Shown here: in pieces, positions 1 through 8,303 of the stretch
How the letters are laid out: each line of letters begins with the position of its first letter
How positions within the stretch are numbered: the first letter of the stretch is position 1
Assembly: GCA_937896305.1 (NCBI GenBank)
Contig: CALBND010000151.1
Coordinates: forward strand, 1 to 20,138
Direction: 5' to 3'
DNA: 20,138 bases
Source: an uncultured Actinomycetes bacterium
Lineage (GTDB): Bacteria > Actinomycetota > Actinomycetes > S36-B12 > UBA5976
Notes under the pieces: model-generated
What the model saw: the letters and a program-made list of their open reading frames with translations, nothing else
Databases searched by the model: none
Told to the model about the DNA's origin: nothing
Program-made: the position numbers and the translations under genes

Positions 1-2
1 AA

Positions 3-1103
3 CATCAAAATGACTTCGAAATAGTAGCCCTTGCCAGTGGTGAGAATTTCACACTTTTAGCTGAACAAATCTCAAAATTTAAACCTAAAAAGGTTTCGGT
101 GAGCAGTGATAAAGCAGCCGAAGGTTTACGAAAAATAATTGGGACTGATCCTGTAGAAATTTTAGTTGGTAAAGATGCCAGTGCCGAAATAGCATCTCTT
201 AACTGCGATGTTGTTTTAAATGGCATTACAGGTGCGGCTGGATTGAAGGCAACTTTAAGTACTTTAAAATCTGGGGCAAAATTAGCGTTAGCTAATAAAG
301 AATCTTTAGTAATAGGTGGAAAATTAGTATTAGATAGTGCTGGAGAAAATCAAATCATTCCAGTTGATTCAGAACACTCAGCTCTAGCTCAATGCATGAG
401 GGGTGAGAAAAAAGAACAAATTAAGAAATTGATATTAACAGCAAGTGGTGGTCCTTTCAGGGGAAAAACAAAAGCAGAATTAGTAAATGTTAATACAGCA
501 GAAACCCTAAATCATCCAACTTGGTCAATGGGGCCAGTAGTGACGATAAATTCTGCAACATTGATGAATAAAGGATTAGAAGTTATTGAAGCTCATTTAC
601 TCTTCGGTATTGAATTTGAAAAAATAGAAGTAGTTGTACACCCGCAATCAATAGTTCATTCAATGGTCGAATTCATTGATGGTTCAACAATGGCTCAAGC
701 TTCACCACCAAATATGAAAGTGCCAATCGCATTAGCTCTAAGTTGGCCTGAACGACTCCCTAACATTTCTCCAGCCATCGATTGGAAAAAGTCAGGCAAG
801 TGGGAATTTGAAAATGTTAATCACGAGGTATTTCCAGCCTTGAACTTGGCCAGAAAAGCAGGAACAAGTGCCGGCAGCGCTCCGGCTGTGATGAATGCTG
901 CTAACGAGGAATGTGTTCAGGCTTTCATCGAAAATAAAATTAGTTTTTTGAAAATAACTGAAATAGTAGAAATTATTTTAAATGAACACATTAAAAGTTC
1001 TGAATATATTAGTCCACAAAATCTTAGTTTAGAAAATTTAATTGCTGTTGATAAAATAACAAGAATTATATGTCGCGATTTAATTTCTAAAGAAACTTGT
1101 TAA
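3..1103 (+). CDS. dxr: 1-deoxy-D-xylulose 5-phosphate reductoisomerase, 5'-truncated by window edge
   Basis: This enzyme makes 2-C-methyl-D-erythritol 4-phosphate from DXP with NADPH, the first committed step of the MEP isoprenoid pathway, in the cytosol. The frame is open back to base 3 and reads FEIVALASGENF, so the GTG at 99 is internal and the true start lies outside the window. Only the N-terminal NADPH-binding GxTGSIG segment is missing; about 366 codons remain. Visible family blocks are LANKESLVIGG, the metal-site VDSEH (Asp codon 366, Glu codon 372), LTASGGPFRG, the substrate-binding HPTWSMGPVVTINSATLMNK followed by GLEVIEAHLLF, and HPQSIVHSMVEF. The 3' end overlaps the convergent FkbM-like gene by 24 bases. 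The neighbours, a site-2 protease and ispG, match the actinobacterial order. Identification is secure. Confidence 0.97.
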   Translation, partial: HQNDFEIVALASGENFTLLAEQISKFKPKKVSVSSDKAAEGLRKIIGTDPVEILVGKDASAEIASLNCDVVLNGITGAAGLKATLSTLKSGAKLALANKESLVIGGKLVLDSAGENQIIPVDSEHSALAQCMRGEKKEQIKKLILTASGGPFRGKTKAELVNVNTAETLNHPTWSMGPVVTINSATLMNKGLEVIEAHLLFGIEFEKIEVVVHPQSIVHSMVEFIDGSTMAQASPPNMKVPIALALSWPERLPNISPAIDWKKSGKWEFENVNHEVFPALNLARKAGTSAGSAPAVMNAANEECVQAFIENKISFLKITEIVEIILNEHIKSSEYISPQNLSLENLIAVDKITRIICRDLISKETC

Positions 1104-1952
1104 ACTAGATCTAGGGTTAATCTTCTCTTCAAATTCGTATTTTAGTTTACCCAGATCTTTCCAGTATGTGGAAATTGTCCCCCCGATAGATTTGATCAAA
1201 TCCTGTTTGAGAAAAATAACATTATATTGGCCTCTGCCATCTAAATCTCTCATTATCGGAATTAATTTAAGGGAGGCACACAATTCAAATATTTCGATGG
1301 CCTTTTTTTGATTTTCCCAATATGAAATATCCTCTACCTCTACTAGCATCAAAGCAATTTGTTCAGAAAAACTTTCACTACTTTTGATTACTTCAAAGCT
1401 AACACCTTCTGTGTCAATCCAAAGAGCAACTAAATCCTTACTTGTTAGATTATTAAATCCAATGTCTGAAAGTTTTTTTGCTTCAATTGAAACTTCTACA
1501 TATTCAGCACCTGCACTTCGAGATAATATTGATCCATCTGCTCTGGCTAGACTTTCGGAAAATTTAGGGATAGAAAGTGTGATATTTCCGCTTTGATTAC
1601 TTATAGCCAAATTTTTATAATCAACTCCATGATTTTTAACTTGTTGAATATATTTCTCATAAACATAGGGATTGGCTTCGAAAGCTAGAACCTCACTAAT
1701 TCCGAGTTCTTTTAATTCAATTGAGATGGAGGCTTCGTGGGCTCCTATCTCTATGAATCTAATTGGATTTATTTCAAGAACAAGTTTTTTGAAGTATGAG
1801 CGAAGAAGCTTTGCGGTGGATTTTCTCCACAATTCCTCTTTGGGATCTGGAATGTCAGATAAAGTTGCAGAATTCGTTTTTAACCAAGTTGGGCAACAAA
1901 GCCCAGCTGCAATTTCGAGGTTAGTGTAATAACCAACGTGATCTAATCCCAC
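1080..1952 (-). CDS. FkbM-family SAM-dependent methyltransferase (substrate unknown)
   Basis: A 290-residue protein. It carries a class I methyltransferase core of FkbM type: motif I IEIGAHEAS at residues 67-75, the acidic ribose-binding end FEANP at 91-95, NLAISNQSGNITL at about 114-126, and the FkbM-typical WIDTEGVSFEVIK at 178-190. FkbM relatives O-methylate secondary metabolites, glycans or lipids. Nothing here identifies the substrate, and no signal peptide or membrane segment is seen. The start is GTG at 1952, with AAGGA (plus-strand 1959-1963) six bases upstream; the ATG one base further upstream is in another frame and stops at once. The gene is antisense to its neighbours and overlaps the dxr end by 24 bases. 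It looks like an accessory insertion into a conserved cluster. The motif I context is EIGAH rather than the more usual DVGAN. Confidence 0.85.
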   Translation of the reverse strand: MGLDHVGYYTNLEIAAGLCCPTWLKTNSATLSDIPDPKEELWRKSTAKLLRSYFKKLVLEINPIRFIEIGAHEASISIELKELGISEVLAFEANPYVYEKYIQQVKNHGVDYKNLAISNQSGNITLSIPKFSESLARADGSILSRSAGAEYVEVSIEAKKLSDIGFNNLTSKDLVALWIDTEGVSFEVIKSSESFSEQIALMLVEVEDISYWENQKKAIEIFELCASLKLIPIMRDLDGRGQYNVIFLKQDLIKSIGGTISTYWKDLGKLKYEFEEKINPRSSLTSFFRN

Positions 1953-2024
1953 ATTTAATCCTTGTCTTTGCGTATTCCAGTAATCGTACTAGAATAGATG
2001 TACACATACATGGAGAACAAATAA
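1953..2024. promoter_or_regulatory. Divergent intergenic region between FkbM-like gene and site-2 protease gene
   Basis: These 72 bases must hold the start signals for both divergent genes. On the plus strand TTGCGT (1968-1973) and TAGAAT (1990-1995) are 16 bases apart and could be a weak sigma-70-type promoter. The protease gene then has GGAGA at 2012-2016, eight bases before its ATG. On the minus strand the FkbM-like gene has AAGGA (complement of 1959-1963). A minus-strand promoter is less clear. The promoter boxes are inferred from consensus only. Confidence 0.35.
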
Positions 2025-3299
2025 ATGGCATTATTAGGAATTTTGTTCCTAGTATTAGTTGTCATGGTTTCAATCGGCTTGCATGAAGTTGGTCATTTAA
2101 CTCCTGCTAAAAAATTTGGCGTAAAAGTTACCCAGTACATGATTGGCTTTGGTCCAACCATTTGGTCACGTAAAAAAGGTGACACAGAATATGGAATTAA
2201 AGCAATCCCACTTGGTGGCTACATTCGAATGATCGGCATGGTTCCACCGGCTAAAAATGGGGTTCTGGCTAAAGGTCCTTTTGCAGAATTGGTAAATACA
2301 GCTCGTCAACAAAGCATGGATGAAATAGAACCTGGAGATGAAAATAAAGCTTTCTATAAATTAAGTGTTCCTAAAAAACTCACCGTAATGATCGGTGGTC
2401 CATTTATGAATTTGATTTTAGCTTTTGTCTTTTTCACAGCTTCATTTGTTGGGATAGGTTTTCCTGAAGCTACAAACAAAATTGAACAGGTTGTTTCTTG
2501 TTTACCAATTGAAGTAAACGTACTTGGAGATTGCGAAATAGGTTCATCAAGTTCACCTGCCAGTAAAGCTGGTTTAGCTCCTGATGATCAAATCATTAAA
2601 TTTAATAACAAGGAAGTAAAAAATTGGCCTGATTTATCAGAAGCTATTAGTAATAGTCAATCAGGATCAACACCTATCACTGTACTAAGAGGTAATGAAG
2701 AATTGAAATTAAATGCCAACATTGTTTTAGCAAATCGAACTCAAAGCTTGGATGCAACAAGTGTTGAAAAACCAACACCTTACTTAGGGATTTCTCCAAA
2801 AATAGTTTTAGTGCGCCAACCTGTATCTAGTGTTTTTGAAACCTTGGGACAAATAACTATTAGCACCGGACAAGTTTTGTGGACTTTACCTGAGCGAGTA
2901 GGACAACTTTTTGGTGCAGCCTTTTTGGGAGAAAAAAGAGATCCTGAAGGTTTAGTTGGCATTGTTGGTGTTACAAGAGTTGGTGGAGAAATCGCTGCAG
3001 CGCAAGCTCCAGCTTTGTGGAGATTTGGCACATTATTAAATTTGGCTGGTGGGTTAAATATGGCATTATTTTTATTTAATTTATTACCACTCTTACCCCT
3101 AGATGGTGGTCATGTTGCTGGTGCTATCTATGAAGGACTGAGAAGAAATGTTGCTAGGTTTAGAAAGAAACCAGATCCAGGACCAGCTGACACTTCAAAA
3201 ATGCTTCCTTTCGCATATTCCATGGCAATGGTCTTAATTGGCTTATCTCTTTTGCTCATTTACGTTGACGTTGTAAATCCGATCAGGCTTGGAGGATAG
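2025..3299 (+). CDS. rseP: Membrane site-2 protease (M50, RseP/Rip1 family)
   Basis: This is an intramembrane zinc metalloprotease that cleaves membrane-bound anti-sigma factors and similar substrates. In mycobacteria the equivalent (Rip1, Rv2869c) sits in the same place beside dxr and gcpE. At 424 residues it has the family's usual length. An N-terminal hydrophobic segment leads into HEVGH (His20, Glu21, His24), the zinc/catalytic motif. The conserved GIKAIPLGGYIRM block follows. A second membrane segment lies at about 121-145 and a PDZ domain at about 170-245 (SPASKAGLAPDDQI). The second half-site is NLLPLLPLDGG, with Asp360 as the third zinc ligand, and a last membrane helix lies near the C terminus. 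Two cysteines (159 and 170) flank the start of the PDZ and could form an extracytoplasmic disulfide. GGAGA precedes the ATG by eight bases. ispG follows after nine bases, so co-transcription is likely. Confidence 0.96.
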   Translation: MALLGILFLVLVVMVSIGLHEVGHLTPAKKFGVKVTQYMIGFGPTIWSRKKGDTEYGIKAIPLGGYIRMIGMVPPAKNGVLAKGPFAELVNTARQQSMDEIEPGDENKAFYKLSVPKKLTVMIGGPFMNLILAFVFFTASFVGIGFPEATNKIEQVVSCLPIEVNVLGDCEIGSSSSPASKAGLAPDDQIIKFNNKEVKNWPDLSEAISNSQSGSTPITVLRGNEELKLNANIVLANRTQSLDATSVEKPTPYLGISPKIVLVRQPVSSVFETLGQITISTGQVLWTLPERVGQLFGAAFLGEKRDPEGLVGIVGVTRVGGEIAAAQAPALWRFGTLLNLAGGLNMALFLFNLLPLLPLDGGHVAGAIYEGLRRNVARFRKKPDPGPADTSKMLPFAYSMAMVLIGLSLLLIYVDVVNPIRLGG

Positions 3300-3308
3300 G
3301 ATTTAATT

Positions 3309-4472
3309 ATGACCGCGATTAACTTAGGAATCCCAGAAGCGCCTCCTCCTGTTATTGCACCACGTCGTAAAACTCGCAAAATAACTTTGAAGCACCATTC
3401 TCATCCTTTAGAAATTGGGGGAGATGCCCCGGTTTCTGTGCAATCAATGTGCACAACTTTGACAGCTGATGTTAATTCAACTTTGCAACAAATAGCAGAA
3501 TTAAATGCTGCTGGATGTCAGGCTGTTCGGGTAGCAGTTCCCAGCCAAGATGATGCAGATGCTTTAAGTGCTATTGCTAAAAAATCTCCAATCCCAGTTA
3601 TTGCAGATATTCACTTTCAACCAAAATATGTTTTCGCAGCCATTGATGCAGGATGTGCTGGGGTAAGAGTTAATCCTGGAAACATTAAACAATTTGATGA
3701 CCGGGTAGGAGAAATTGCTAAAGCTGCAAAAGATGCTGGAATACCAATTCGTATTGGTGTTAATGCAGGTTCATTGGATAAAAGGCTTTTAGAAAAATAC
3801 GGTAAAGCAACACCAGAAGCCTTAGTCGAGTCGGCTTTGTGGGAAGCGTCTTTGTTTGAAGAACATGATTTTAGAGATATAAAAATATCTGTTAAACACA
3901 ATGATCCAGTGGTGATGATTTCTGCTTACATGAAATTATCGGAAGCTTGTGATTATCCATTGCATTTAGGTGTCACAGAAGCAGGTCCAGCATTCCAAGG
4001 AACCATAAAATCAGCAACTGCTTTCGGTGCATTGTTAAGCCGTGGTATTGGTGACACTATTCGAGTTTCATTATCAGCTCCACCTGTTGAAGAAGTTAAA
4101 GTTGGAATTGGAATATTAGAAGCACTTAATTTAAAGAAACGTGGATTTGAAATAGTTTCATGCCCATCATGTGGTCGCGCTCAAGTAGATGTTTACACAC
4201 TTGCCGAACAAGTCACAACAGCATTACAAGGTTTTAAAGTTCCAATGCGTGTAGCAGTCATGGGATGTGTTGTTAATGGGCCAGGAGAAGCTAGAGAAGC
4301 AGATTTAGGTGTTGCTTCAGGAAATGGTAAAGGTCAAATTTTTGTTAAAGGCGAAGTAATAAAAACGGTGCCAGAATCAGAAATAGTTCAAGTATTAATT
4401 GAAGAGGCCACACGTATCGCCAAGGAAATGGGCGAAGGCGTTACCGGTGAACCTACGGTCCTGGTCCAGTAA
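3309..4472 (+). CDS. ispG: 4-hydroxy-3-methylbut-2-en-1-yl diphosphate synthase (flavodoxin), IspG/GcpE
   Basis: IspG converts ME-cPP to HMBPP, the penultimate MEP-pathway step, using a [4Fe-4S] cluster and flavodoxin or ferredoxin. The protein has 387 residues, normal for the short bacterial type without the plant insert domain. The TIM-barrel part shows VQSMCTTLTADVNSTLQQI and ADIHFQPKYVFAAIDAG, followed by GVRVNPGNI. The cluster cysteines are Cys285 and Cys288 (SCPSCGR) and Cys320 (MGCVVNGPGEA), with the fourth ligand Glu327; this spacing matches E. coli C270/C273/C305/E312. The position usually occupied by Thr in VQSMTTT is Cys here. It lies nine bases after the protease gene and two genes from dxr, so two steps of one pathway share this locus. 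Confidence 0.98.
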   Translation: MTAINLGIPEAPPPVIAPRRKTRKITLKHHSHPLEIGGDAPVSVQSMCTTLTADVNSTLQQIAELNAAGCQAVRVAVPSQDDADALSAIAKKSPIPVIADIHFQPKYVFAAIDAGCAGVRVNPGNIKQFDDRVGEIAKAAKDAGIPIRIGVNAGSLDKRLLEKYGKATPEALVESALWEASLFEEHDFRDIKISVKHNDPVVMISAYMKLSEACDYPLHLGVTEAGPAFQGTIKSATAFGALLSRGIGDTIRVSLSAPPVEEVKVGIGILEALNLKKRGFEIVSCPSCGRAQVDVYTLAEQVTTALQGFKVPMRVAVMGCVVNGPGEAREADLGVASGNGKGQIFVKGEVIKTVPESEIVQVLIEEATRIAKEMGEGVTGEPTVLVQ

Positions 4473-4479
4473 TTCAAAA

Positions 4480-5304
4480 GTGCGCCCAATGTTGCGCACA
4501 GATTTAAATCAAATCAAAGAAATAGCTCTTCAGGATAAAATATCTAATTCATTTTTTATAAACAGGTTACAAGAACTTGAAACCCTTCCTTGGAGTTTAC
4601 AAAACGAAATCACAGTTTTTGAATCCAAAAATGAAATTAAATCTGCTATTTATAACGGTGCTAATTTAGTTCCCTTGGCAACAAATGATGAATCTAGAGT
4701 TGCTTTTGCGCAATATTTATTAGAAACACCAAGAAGGGCATCTTCCATAGTTGGAATTAAATACGAAGTGTTAGGAATCTGGGATTTACTCAAACCCTTT
4801 TGGCCTAAACCTCGTGAGATTAGAGAAACCCAACCACTACTTTTTGCAGACGATGAACCAATCTTGGCACCTGATCCATTAGTTAGACCAGCTTTAATAA
4901 GAGAACTAGATATTTTGTTGCCAGCATGTGTATCTATGTTCACAGAAGAAGTTGGAGTTTCACCTGTAGTTGGAAGCAGTGAGCAAAGTTATCGAAATAG
5001 AATTGCTGATTTAATCAATCATCGAAGAATATTTACCAGAATTGATAATGGCCAAGTTACCTTTAAGGCAGAAATTGGTGTGCAAACCCAATGGGTCTCT
5101 CAAATTCAAGGAGTTTGGGTGCCACCACAATTAAGGGGGCGAAATTTTGGCAAAGCTGGAATGGCGGCTACCTTGTCTTTGACTCGAAAGTATTTCTCAC
5201 CCATTACAAGTCTTTATGTCAATGACTACAACCATCGGGCTCAAGCCGTCTATAAATCTGTTGGATTTCAAGAACACTCCACATTTGCAACAGTTCTCTT
5301 CTAA
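4480..5304 (+). CDS. GNAT-family N-acetyltransferase with DUF4081-type N-terminal half
   Basis: A predicted acetyl-CoA-dependent acyltransferase of 274 residues. The C-terminal GNAT fold is clear: VWVPPQLRGRNFGKAGMAA from residue 212 contains the acetyl-CoA pyrophosphate loop RGRNFGKAG, and VNDYNHRAQAVYKSVGF (about 247-263) is the classic last motif. The N-terminal half resembles DUF4081, found in actinobacterial GNATs directly downstream of ispG (Rv2867c in M. tuberculosis). The substrate is unknown. Start choice: GTG at 4480 gives RPMLRTDL, matching the RPxxxxDL opening common in GNATs, and leaves a seven-base gap after ispG. ATG at 4489 is an alternative. A further upstream ATG at 4399 would overlap ispG by 74 bases and adds unrelated sequence. 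No SD is visible for any of these, so translation may be coupled to ispG. Confidence 0.85.
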   Translation: MRPMLRTDLNQIKEIALQDKISNSFFINRLQELETLPWSLQNEITVFESKNEIKSAIYNGANLVPLATNDESRVAFAQYLLETPRRASSIVGIKYEVLGIWDLLKPFWPKPREIRETQPLLFADDEPILAPDPLVRPALIRELDILLPACVSMFTEEVGVSPVVGSSEQSYRNRIADLINHRRIFTRIDNGQVTFKAEIGVQTQWVSQIQGVWVPPQLRGRNFGKAGMAATLSLTRKYFSPITSLYVNDYNHRAQAVYKSVGFQEHSTFATVLF

Positions 5305-5332
5305 AGACAAGTAACAAAGTAGGCTTAGATCT

Positions 5333-7096
5333 ATGTTGCTTCGAATGTCTACTTATTTCCTAAGAACCCTGCGCGATGATCCAGCAGATGCTGTTGTGCC
5401 AAGTGACAAATTATTGACCAGAGGTGGATATGTCAGAAGAATAGCTCCAGGAATTTTTAGTTGGCTGCCACTGGGTTATTTAACTTATAGAAAAATTGAA
5501 GAAATTATTCGAGAAGAAATGAATGATGCTGGTTTTCAAGAAGTGCACTTTCCATCCCTATTGCCTAGAGAACCATATGAAGCAACTAACAGGTGGGATG
5601 AGTATGGTCCAAATTTATTTAGATTAAAAGATCGTAGAGAAGTTGACTACTTACTTGGCCCTACTCATGAAGAAATGTTTACTTTAATGGTGAAAGACCT
5701 TTATTCTTCTTATAAAGATTTACCGTTGATTATTTATCAGATTCAAACGAAATTTAGAGATGAAGCAAGACCTCGTGCCGGAATTTTAAGAGGTCGAGAA
5801 TTCAGCATGAAAGATGGATATTCATTTGATATTGATCAAAATGGTTTAGATATTTCATACCAAAAACATCGTGACGCTTACATCAAAACATTTACACGTT
5901 TAGGCATAGATTTCGTAATTGTTTCAGCAATGAGTGGGGCGATGGGTGGATCTAAGAGTGAAGAATTTTTAGCACCATGTGAATTTGGTGAAGACACTTA
6001 TGTGAAGTGTCAAAAATGTGATTATGCAGCAAACGTTGAAGCTGTAATTACTTCAGTGCCTTCTGAAATTGATTTCACAAATATTCCACAACTTCATGTT
6101 GAAGACACCCCAGATACTCCAACCATTGATTCCCTTGTTGATATTTCAAACCAGCGCGCAGACTTAAAAAGAATAGATCGCAATTGGCAAGCTGCAGATA
6201 CTTTAAAAAACGTAGTTTTGATGCTTACTCATCCAGATGGAAAAAATGAACCACTGGTAATTGGAATTCCAGGGGATAGAGAAGTTGATCTCAAACGACT
6301 AGAAGCAGCAGTTTCACCATCAGTGGTACGAGTTTTCGAGGAAGAAGATTTTCCAAAATATCCAGCCTTAGTTAAAGGCTATATCGGTCCCCAAGTTCTA
6401 GGTTTAAATTCATCAAGCAAAATCAAATATTTAGTTGACCCACGAGTTGTTAATGGCACAAGATGGATCACGGGTTCAAATCTCAAAGGCAAACACGTTT
6501 ATGACTTAGTGATGGGTAGAGATTTTCAAGCTGATGGCAGCATCGAAGCAGCCGAAGTTAAAGTTGGCGATGTTTGCCCTAAATGTGGTCAAGAACTTGA
6601 AATTGCACGTGGAATCGAAATAGGTCATATCTTCCAACTTGGTAAGAAATATGCGCAAGCACTTGATCTTAAAGTTTTAGATGAGAATGGAAAATCTCAA
6701 GTCGTCACAATGGGTTCATATGGAATTGGGGTTTCAAGAGCTGTAGCTGCGGTAGTTGAACAAAACCATGATGACAAAGGAATTGTTTGGCCTAAAAATG
6801 TTTCCCCTATTTCAGTTCACCTGGTAGCAGCAGGCAAGGAAGAGGAAATTTATCAAACGGGAGAAAAAATAGCTCAAGAATTAGCAGATAATAATATTTC
6901 AGTTATTTTTGATGACAGAAAAGCAGTTTCACCAGGTGTTAAATTTAATGATGCAGAATTACTCGGAATGCCTTTTATTGTAGTAGTTGGCAAAAAATTG
7001 GTTGAAGGAAAAGTTGAAGTTAAAGATCGTAAAAGTGGTCAACGAGAAGATATTGAATTAAAAAACTTACTAAGTTATCTTAAAAAACTAGTCTAA
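5333..7096 (+). CDS. proS: Prolyl-tRNA synthetase (bacterial type with editing insertion)
   Basis: It charges tRNA-Pro with proline in the cytosol. At 587 residues it is the bacterial ProS type, with the INS editing domain between class II motifs 2 and 3. The opening MLLRMSTYFLRTLRDDPADA is the family's canonical start. Visible features are the TxE loop GPTHEE (109-114), motif 2 FRDEARPRAGILRGREFSMKD (141-161, two contiguous blocks), then a zinc-ribbon-like KCQKCDY at the insertion boundary paired later with VCPKCGQ. The editing domain (about 230-400) has the GIPGDREVD block, and motif 3 GSYGIGVSRAVAAV follows. The anticodon-binding domain is C-terminal (SVIFDDRKAVSPGVKFNDAE). Only a weak AGG lies upstream of the ATG. 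The TSUP permease begins five bases after its stop. Confidence 0.98.
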   Translation: MLLRMSTYFLRTLRDDPADAVVPSDKLLTRGGYVRRIAPGIFSWLPLGYLTYRKIEEIIREEMNDAGFQEVHFPSLLPREPYEATNRWDEYGPNLFRLKDRREVDYLLGPTHEEMFTLMVKDLYSSYKDLPLIIYQIQTKFRDEARPRAGILRGREFSMKDGYSFDIDQNGLDISYQKHRDAYIKTFTRLGIDFVIVSAMSGAMGGSKSEEFLAPCEFGEDTYVKCQKCDYAANVEAVITSVPSEIDFTNIPQLHVEDTPDTPTIDSLVDISNQRADLKRIDRNWQAADTLKNVVLMLTHPDGKNEPLVIGIPGDREVDLKRLEAAVSPSVVRVFEEEDFPKYPALVKGYIGPQVLGLNSSSKIKYLVDPRVVNGTRWITGSNLKGKHVYDLVMGRDFQADGSIEAAEVKVGDVCPKCGQELEIARGIEIGHIFQLGKKYAQALDLKVLDENGKSQVVTMGSYGIGVSRAVAAVVEQNHDDKGIVWPKNVSPISVHLVAAGKEEEIYQTGEKIAQELADNNISVIFDDRKAVSPGVKFNDAELLGMPFIVVVGKKLVEGKVEVKDRKSGQREDIELKNLLSYLKKLV

Positions 7097-7101
7097 AAAT
7101 A

Positions 7102-7854
7102 ATGCCAGATCTAGCAGTTTTAATTTTCTTAATGTTGGCAGCATTTTGTGCTGGTTGGGTTGATGCTATTGGTGGTGGGGGAGGATTAATTCAATTTCCG
7201 GCTTTACTATTTGGATTACCAGATGCAACTCCTGCTCAATTATTAGGAACTAATAAGGCATCAAGCATTGTTGGAACAGCTGGTGCAACCAGAACTTATT
7301 ACAAAAAATTTCCCCAATTTATAAAAGCAACAATCCCGATGGCCTTGGTTGCATTTGTGGGATCTGTTTTAGGTGCAATATTTTCAAGTCAACTTCCCAG
7401 AAGTTCTTTTGAACCAATTGTTTTTGTAGTCTTAATTATTGTGGGTTCCTGGATTTTATTTGCCCCTAAAACAACACCTAAAGTTGTTAAAAACAATTTA
7501 CTGATTTCGATTCTGGGTGGCTTTGGGATTGGTTTTTATGATGGTGCATTTGGACCTGGAACGGGTGCTTTTCTTATTGCTTTACTTGTGGGAGGACTTG
7601 GCAAACAATATTTAGAAGCATCTGCTGGTGCCAAAATTGTTAACTTTGCTACAAATCTTGGTGCAGTGATTATATTTTCAATCTCACATTCAATTATTTG
7701 GTCTCTTGCTCTTTGCATGGCTTTAGCAAACTTATTGGGTGGAATATTTGGTGCAAAAACAGCTCTTGGCCGCGGATCAGAATTTGTGAAAGTGATTGTG
7801 GCAACAGTAGCATTTGCCAGCGCCATTCGAATAGCTTTTAATATCTGGGGTTAA
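7102..7854 (+). CDS. TSUP (TauE/SafE) family membrane permease
   Basis: A 250-residue integral membrane protein of the TSUP family (PF01925), whose members move sulfite, sulfonates, sulfoacetate or other organic anions. The two inverted halves each carry the family signature: GWVDAIGGGGGLIQFPALL with LLGTNKASSIVG near the N terminus, and GFGIGFYDGAFGPGTGAFLI near residues 139-158. About seven to eight hydrophobic segments are apparent. The substrate cannot be assigned, and neighbouring genes give no sulfur-metabolism clue. The ATG follows the proS stop by five bases with no SD, so it probably relies on read-through translation from proS. Its TAA shares the palindrome TTAA with the TAA of the convergent DUF4439 gene. 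It is not part of the proS/rimP neighbourhood as I know it from mycobacteria, so it may be a lineage-specific addition. Confidence 0.9.
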   Translation: MPDLAVLIFLMLAAFCAGWVDAIGGGGGLIQFPALLFGLPDATPAQLLGTNKASSIVGTAGATRTYYKKFPQFIKATIPMALVAFVGSVLGAIFSSQLPRSSFEPIVFVVLIIVGSWILFAPKTTPKVVKNNLLISILGGFGIGFYDGAFGPGTGAFLIALLVGGLGKQYLEASAGAKIVNFATNLGAVIIFSISHSIIWSLALCMALANLLGGIFGAKTALGRGSEFVKVIVATVAFASAIRIAFNIWG

Positions 7855-8303
7855 TTTATATTTCCAGGTAAAGCTTTAGGTTTTTCCTTAAATTCTAAAT
7901 ATCGAATAGAACCATCTAGTGCTAACTGTAAAGTTTCTAACCTATTTTCTTTATATTCAATGGCAAATAGTTGAATATAGATTCCTATTAGCCTGTTTTC
8001 AACAAATGCTGCTAATTGGTATGCAGTAGGTAAACTACTTACTTCAAAAGGAAGTTGATAGTTTTCCATTGGTCTGGCAGGAGTTATTCCCAGATTTCTT
8101 AATCTAAGTCTTGCTTTGTCTCTGTTGTCTCTATGCAGGTTGTAGCCAGAAATTGCAATGGTTTCATCTGCATCGTCAAAAAATGATGAAAGAAAACCAA
8201 AAGCCCACACAGCAGCATTTTCACCTTCAACAACTAACTGTAACTTTTCAATCAGTTCAGTGTTATCGACTGGAATAAAACTTGGACTAGGGGTAGTTGT
8301 CAT
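7851..8303 (-). CDS. DUF4439 ferritin-like protein, apparently cytosolic
   Basis: A 150-residue, mostly helical protein that reads as DUF4439 (ferritin-like fold): LQLVVEGENAAVWAFGFLS, then NLHRDNRDKARLRLRNLG, LPFEVSS and LAAFVENRLIGIYIQLF. It has no signal peptide. Compared with classical diiron ferritins, the Glu of helix 1 and Glu of helix 3 are present, but I do not see clear ExxH motifs in helices 2 and 4, so iron binding is uncertain. Its ATG overlaps the upstream lipoprotein gene's TGA as ATGA, implying translational coupling and a joint role. The same pair lies between proS and rimP in mycobacteria (Rv2844 and Rv2843). The function is not established to my knowledge; an envelope or oxidative-stress role would be speculation. 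Confidence 0.85.
   Translation of the reverse strand: MTTTPSPSFIPVDNTELIEKLQLVVEGENAAVWAFGFLSSFFDDADETIAISGYNLHRDNRDKARLRLRNLGITPARPMENYQLPFEVSSLPTAYQLAAFVENRLIGIYIQLFAIEYKENRLETLQLALDGSIRYLEFKEKPKALPGNIN

Noticed and set aside
1384..1929. Plus-strand ORFs opposite the FkbM-like gene
   Set aside because: The minus-strand frame carries intact methyltransferase motifs; the plus-strand frames show no domain and no SD.
4399..4479. Upstream ATG for the GNAT gene inside ispG
   Set aside because: It adds 27 residues encoded by conserved ispG codons in another frame; the GNAT-like RPxxxxDL opening begins at GTG 4480.
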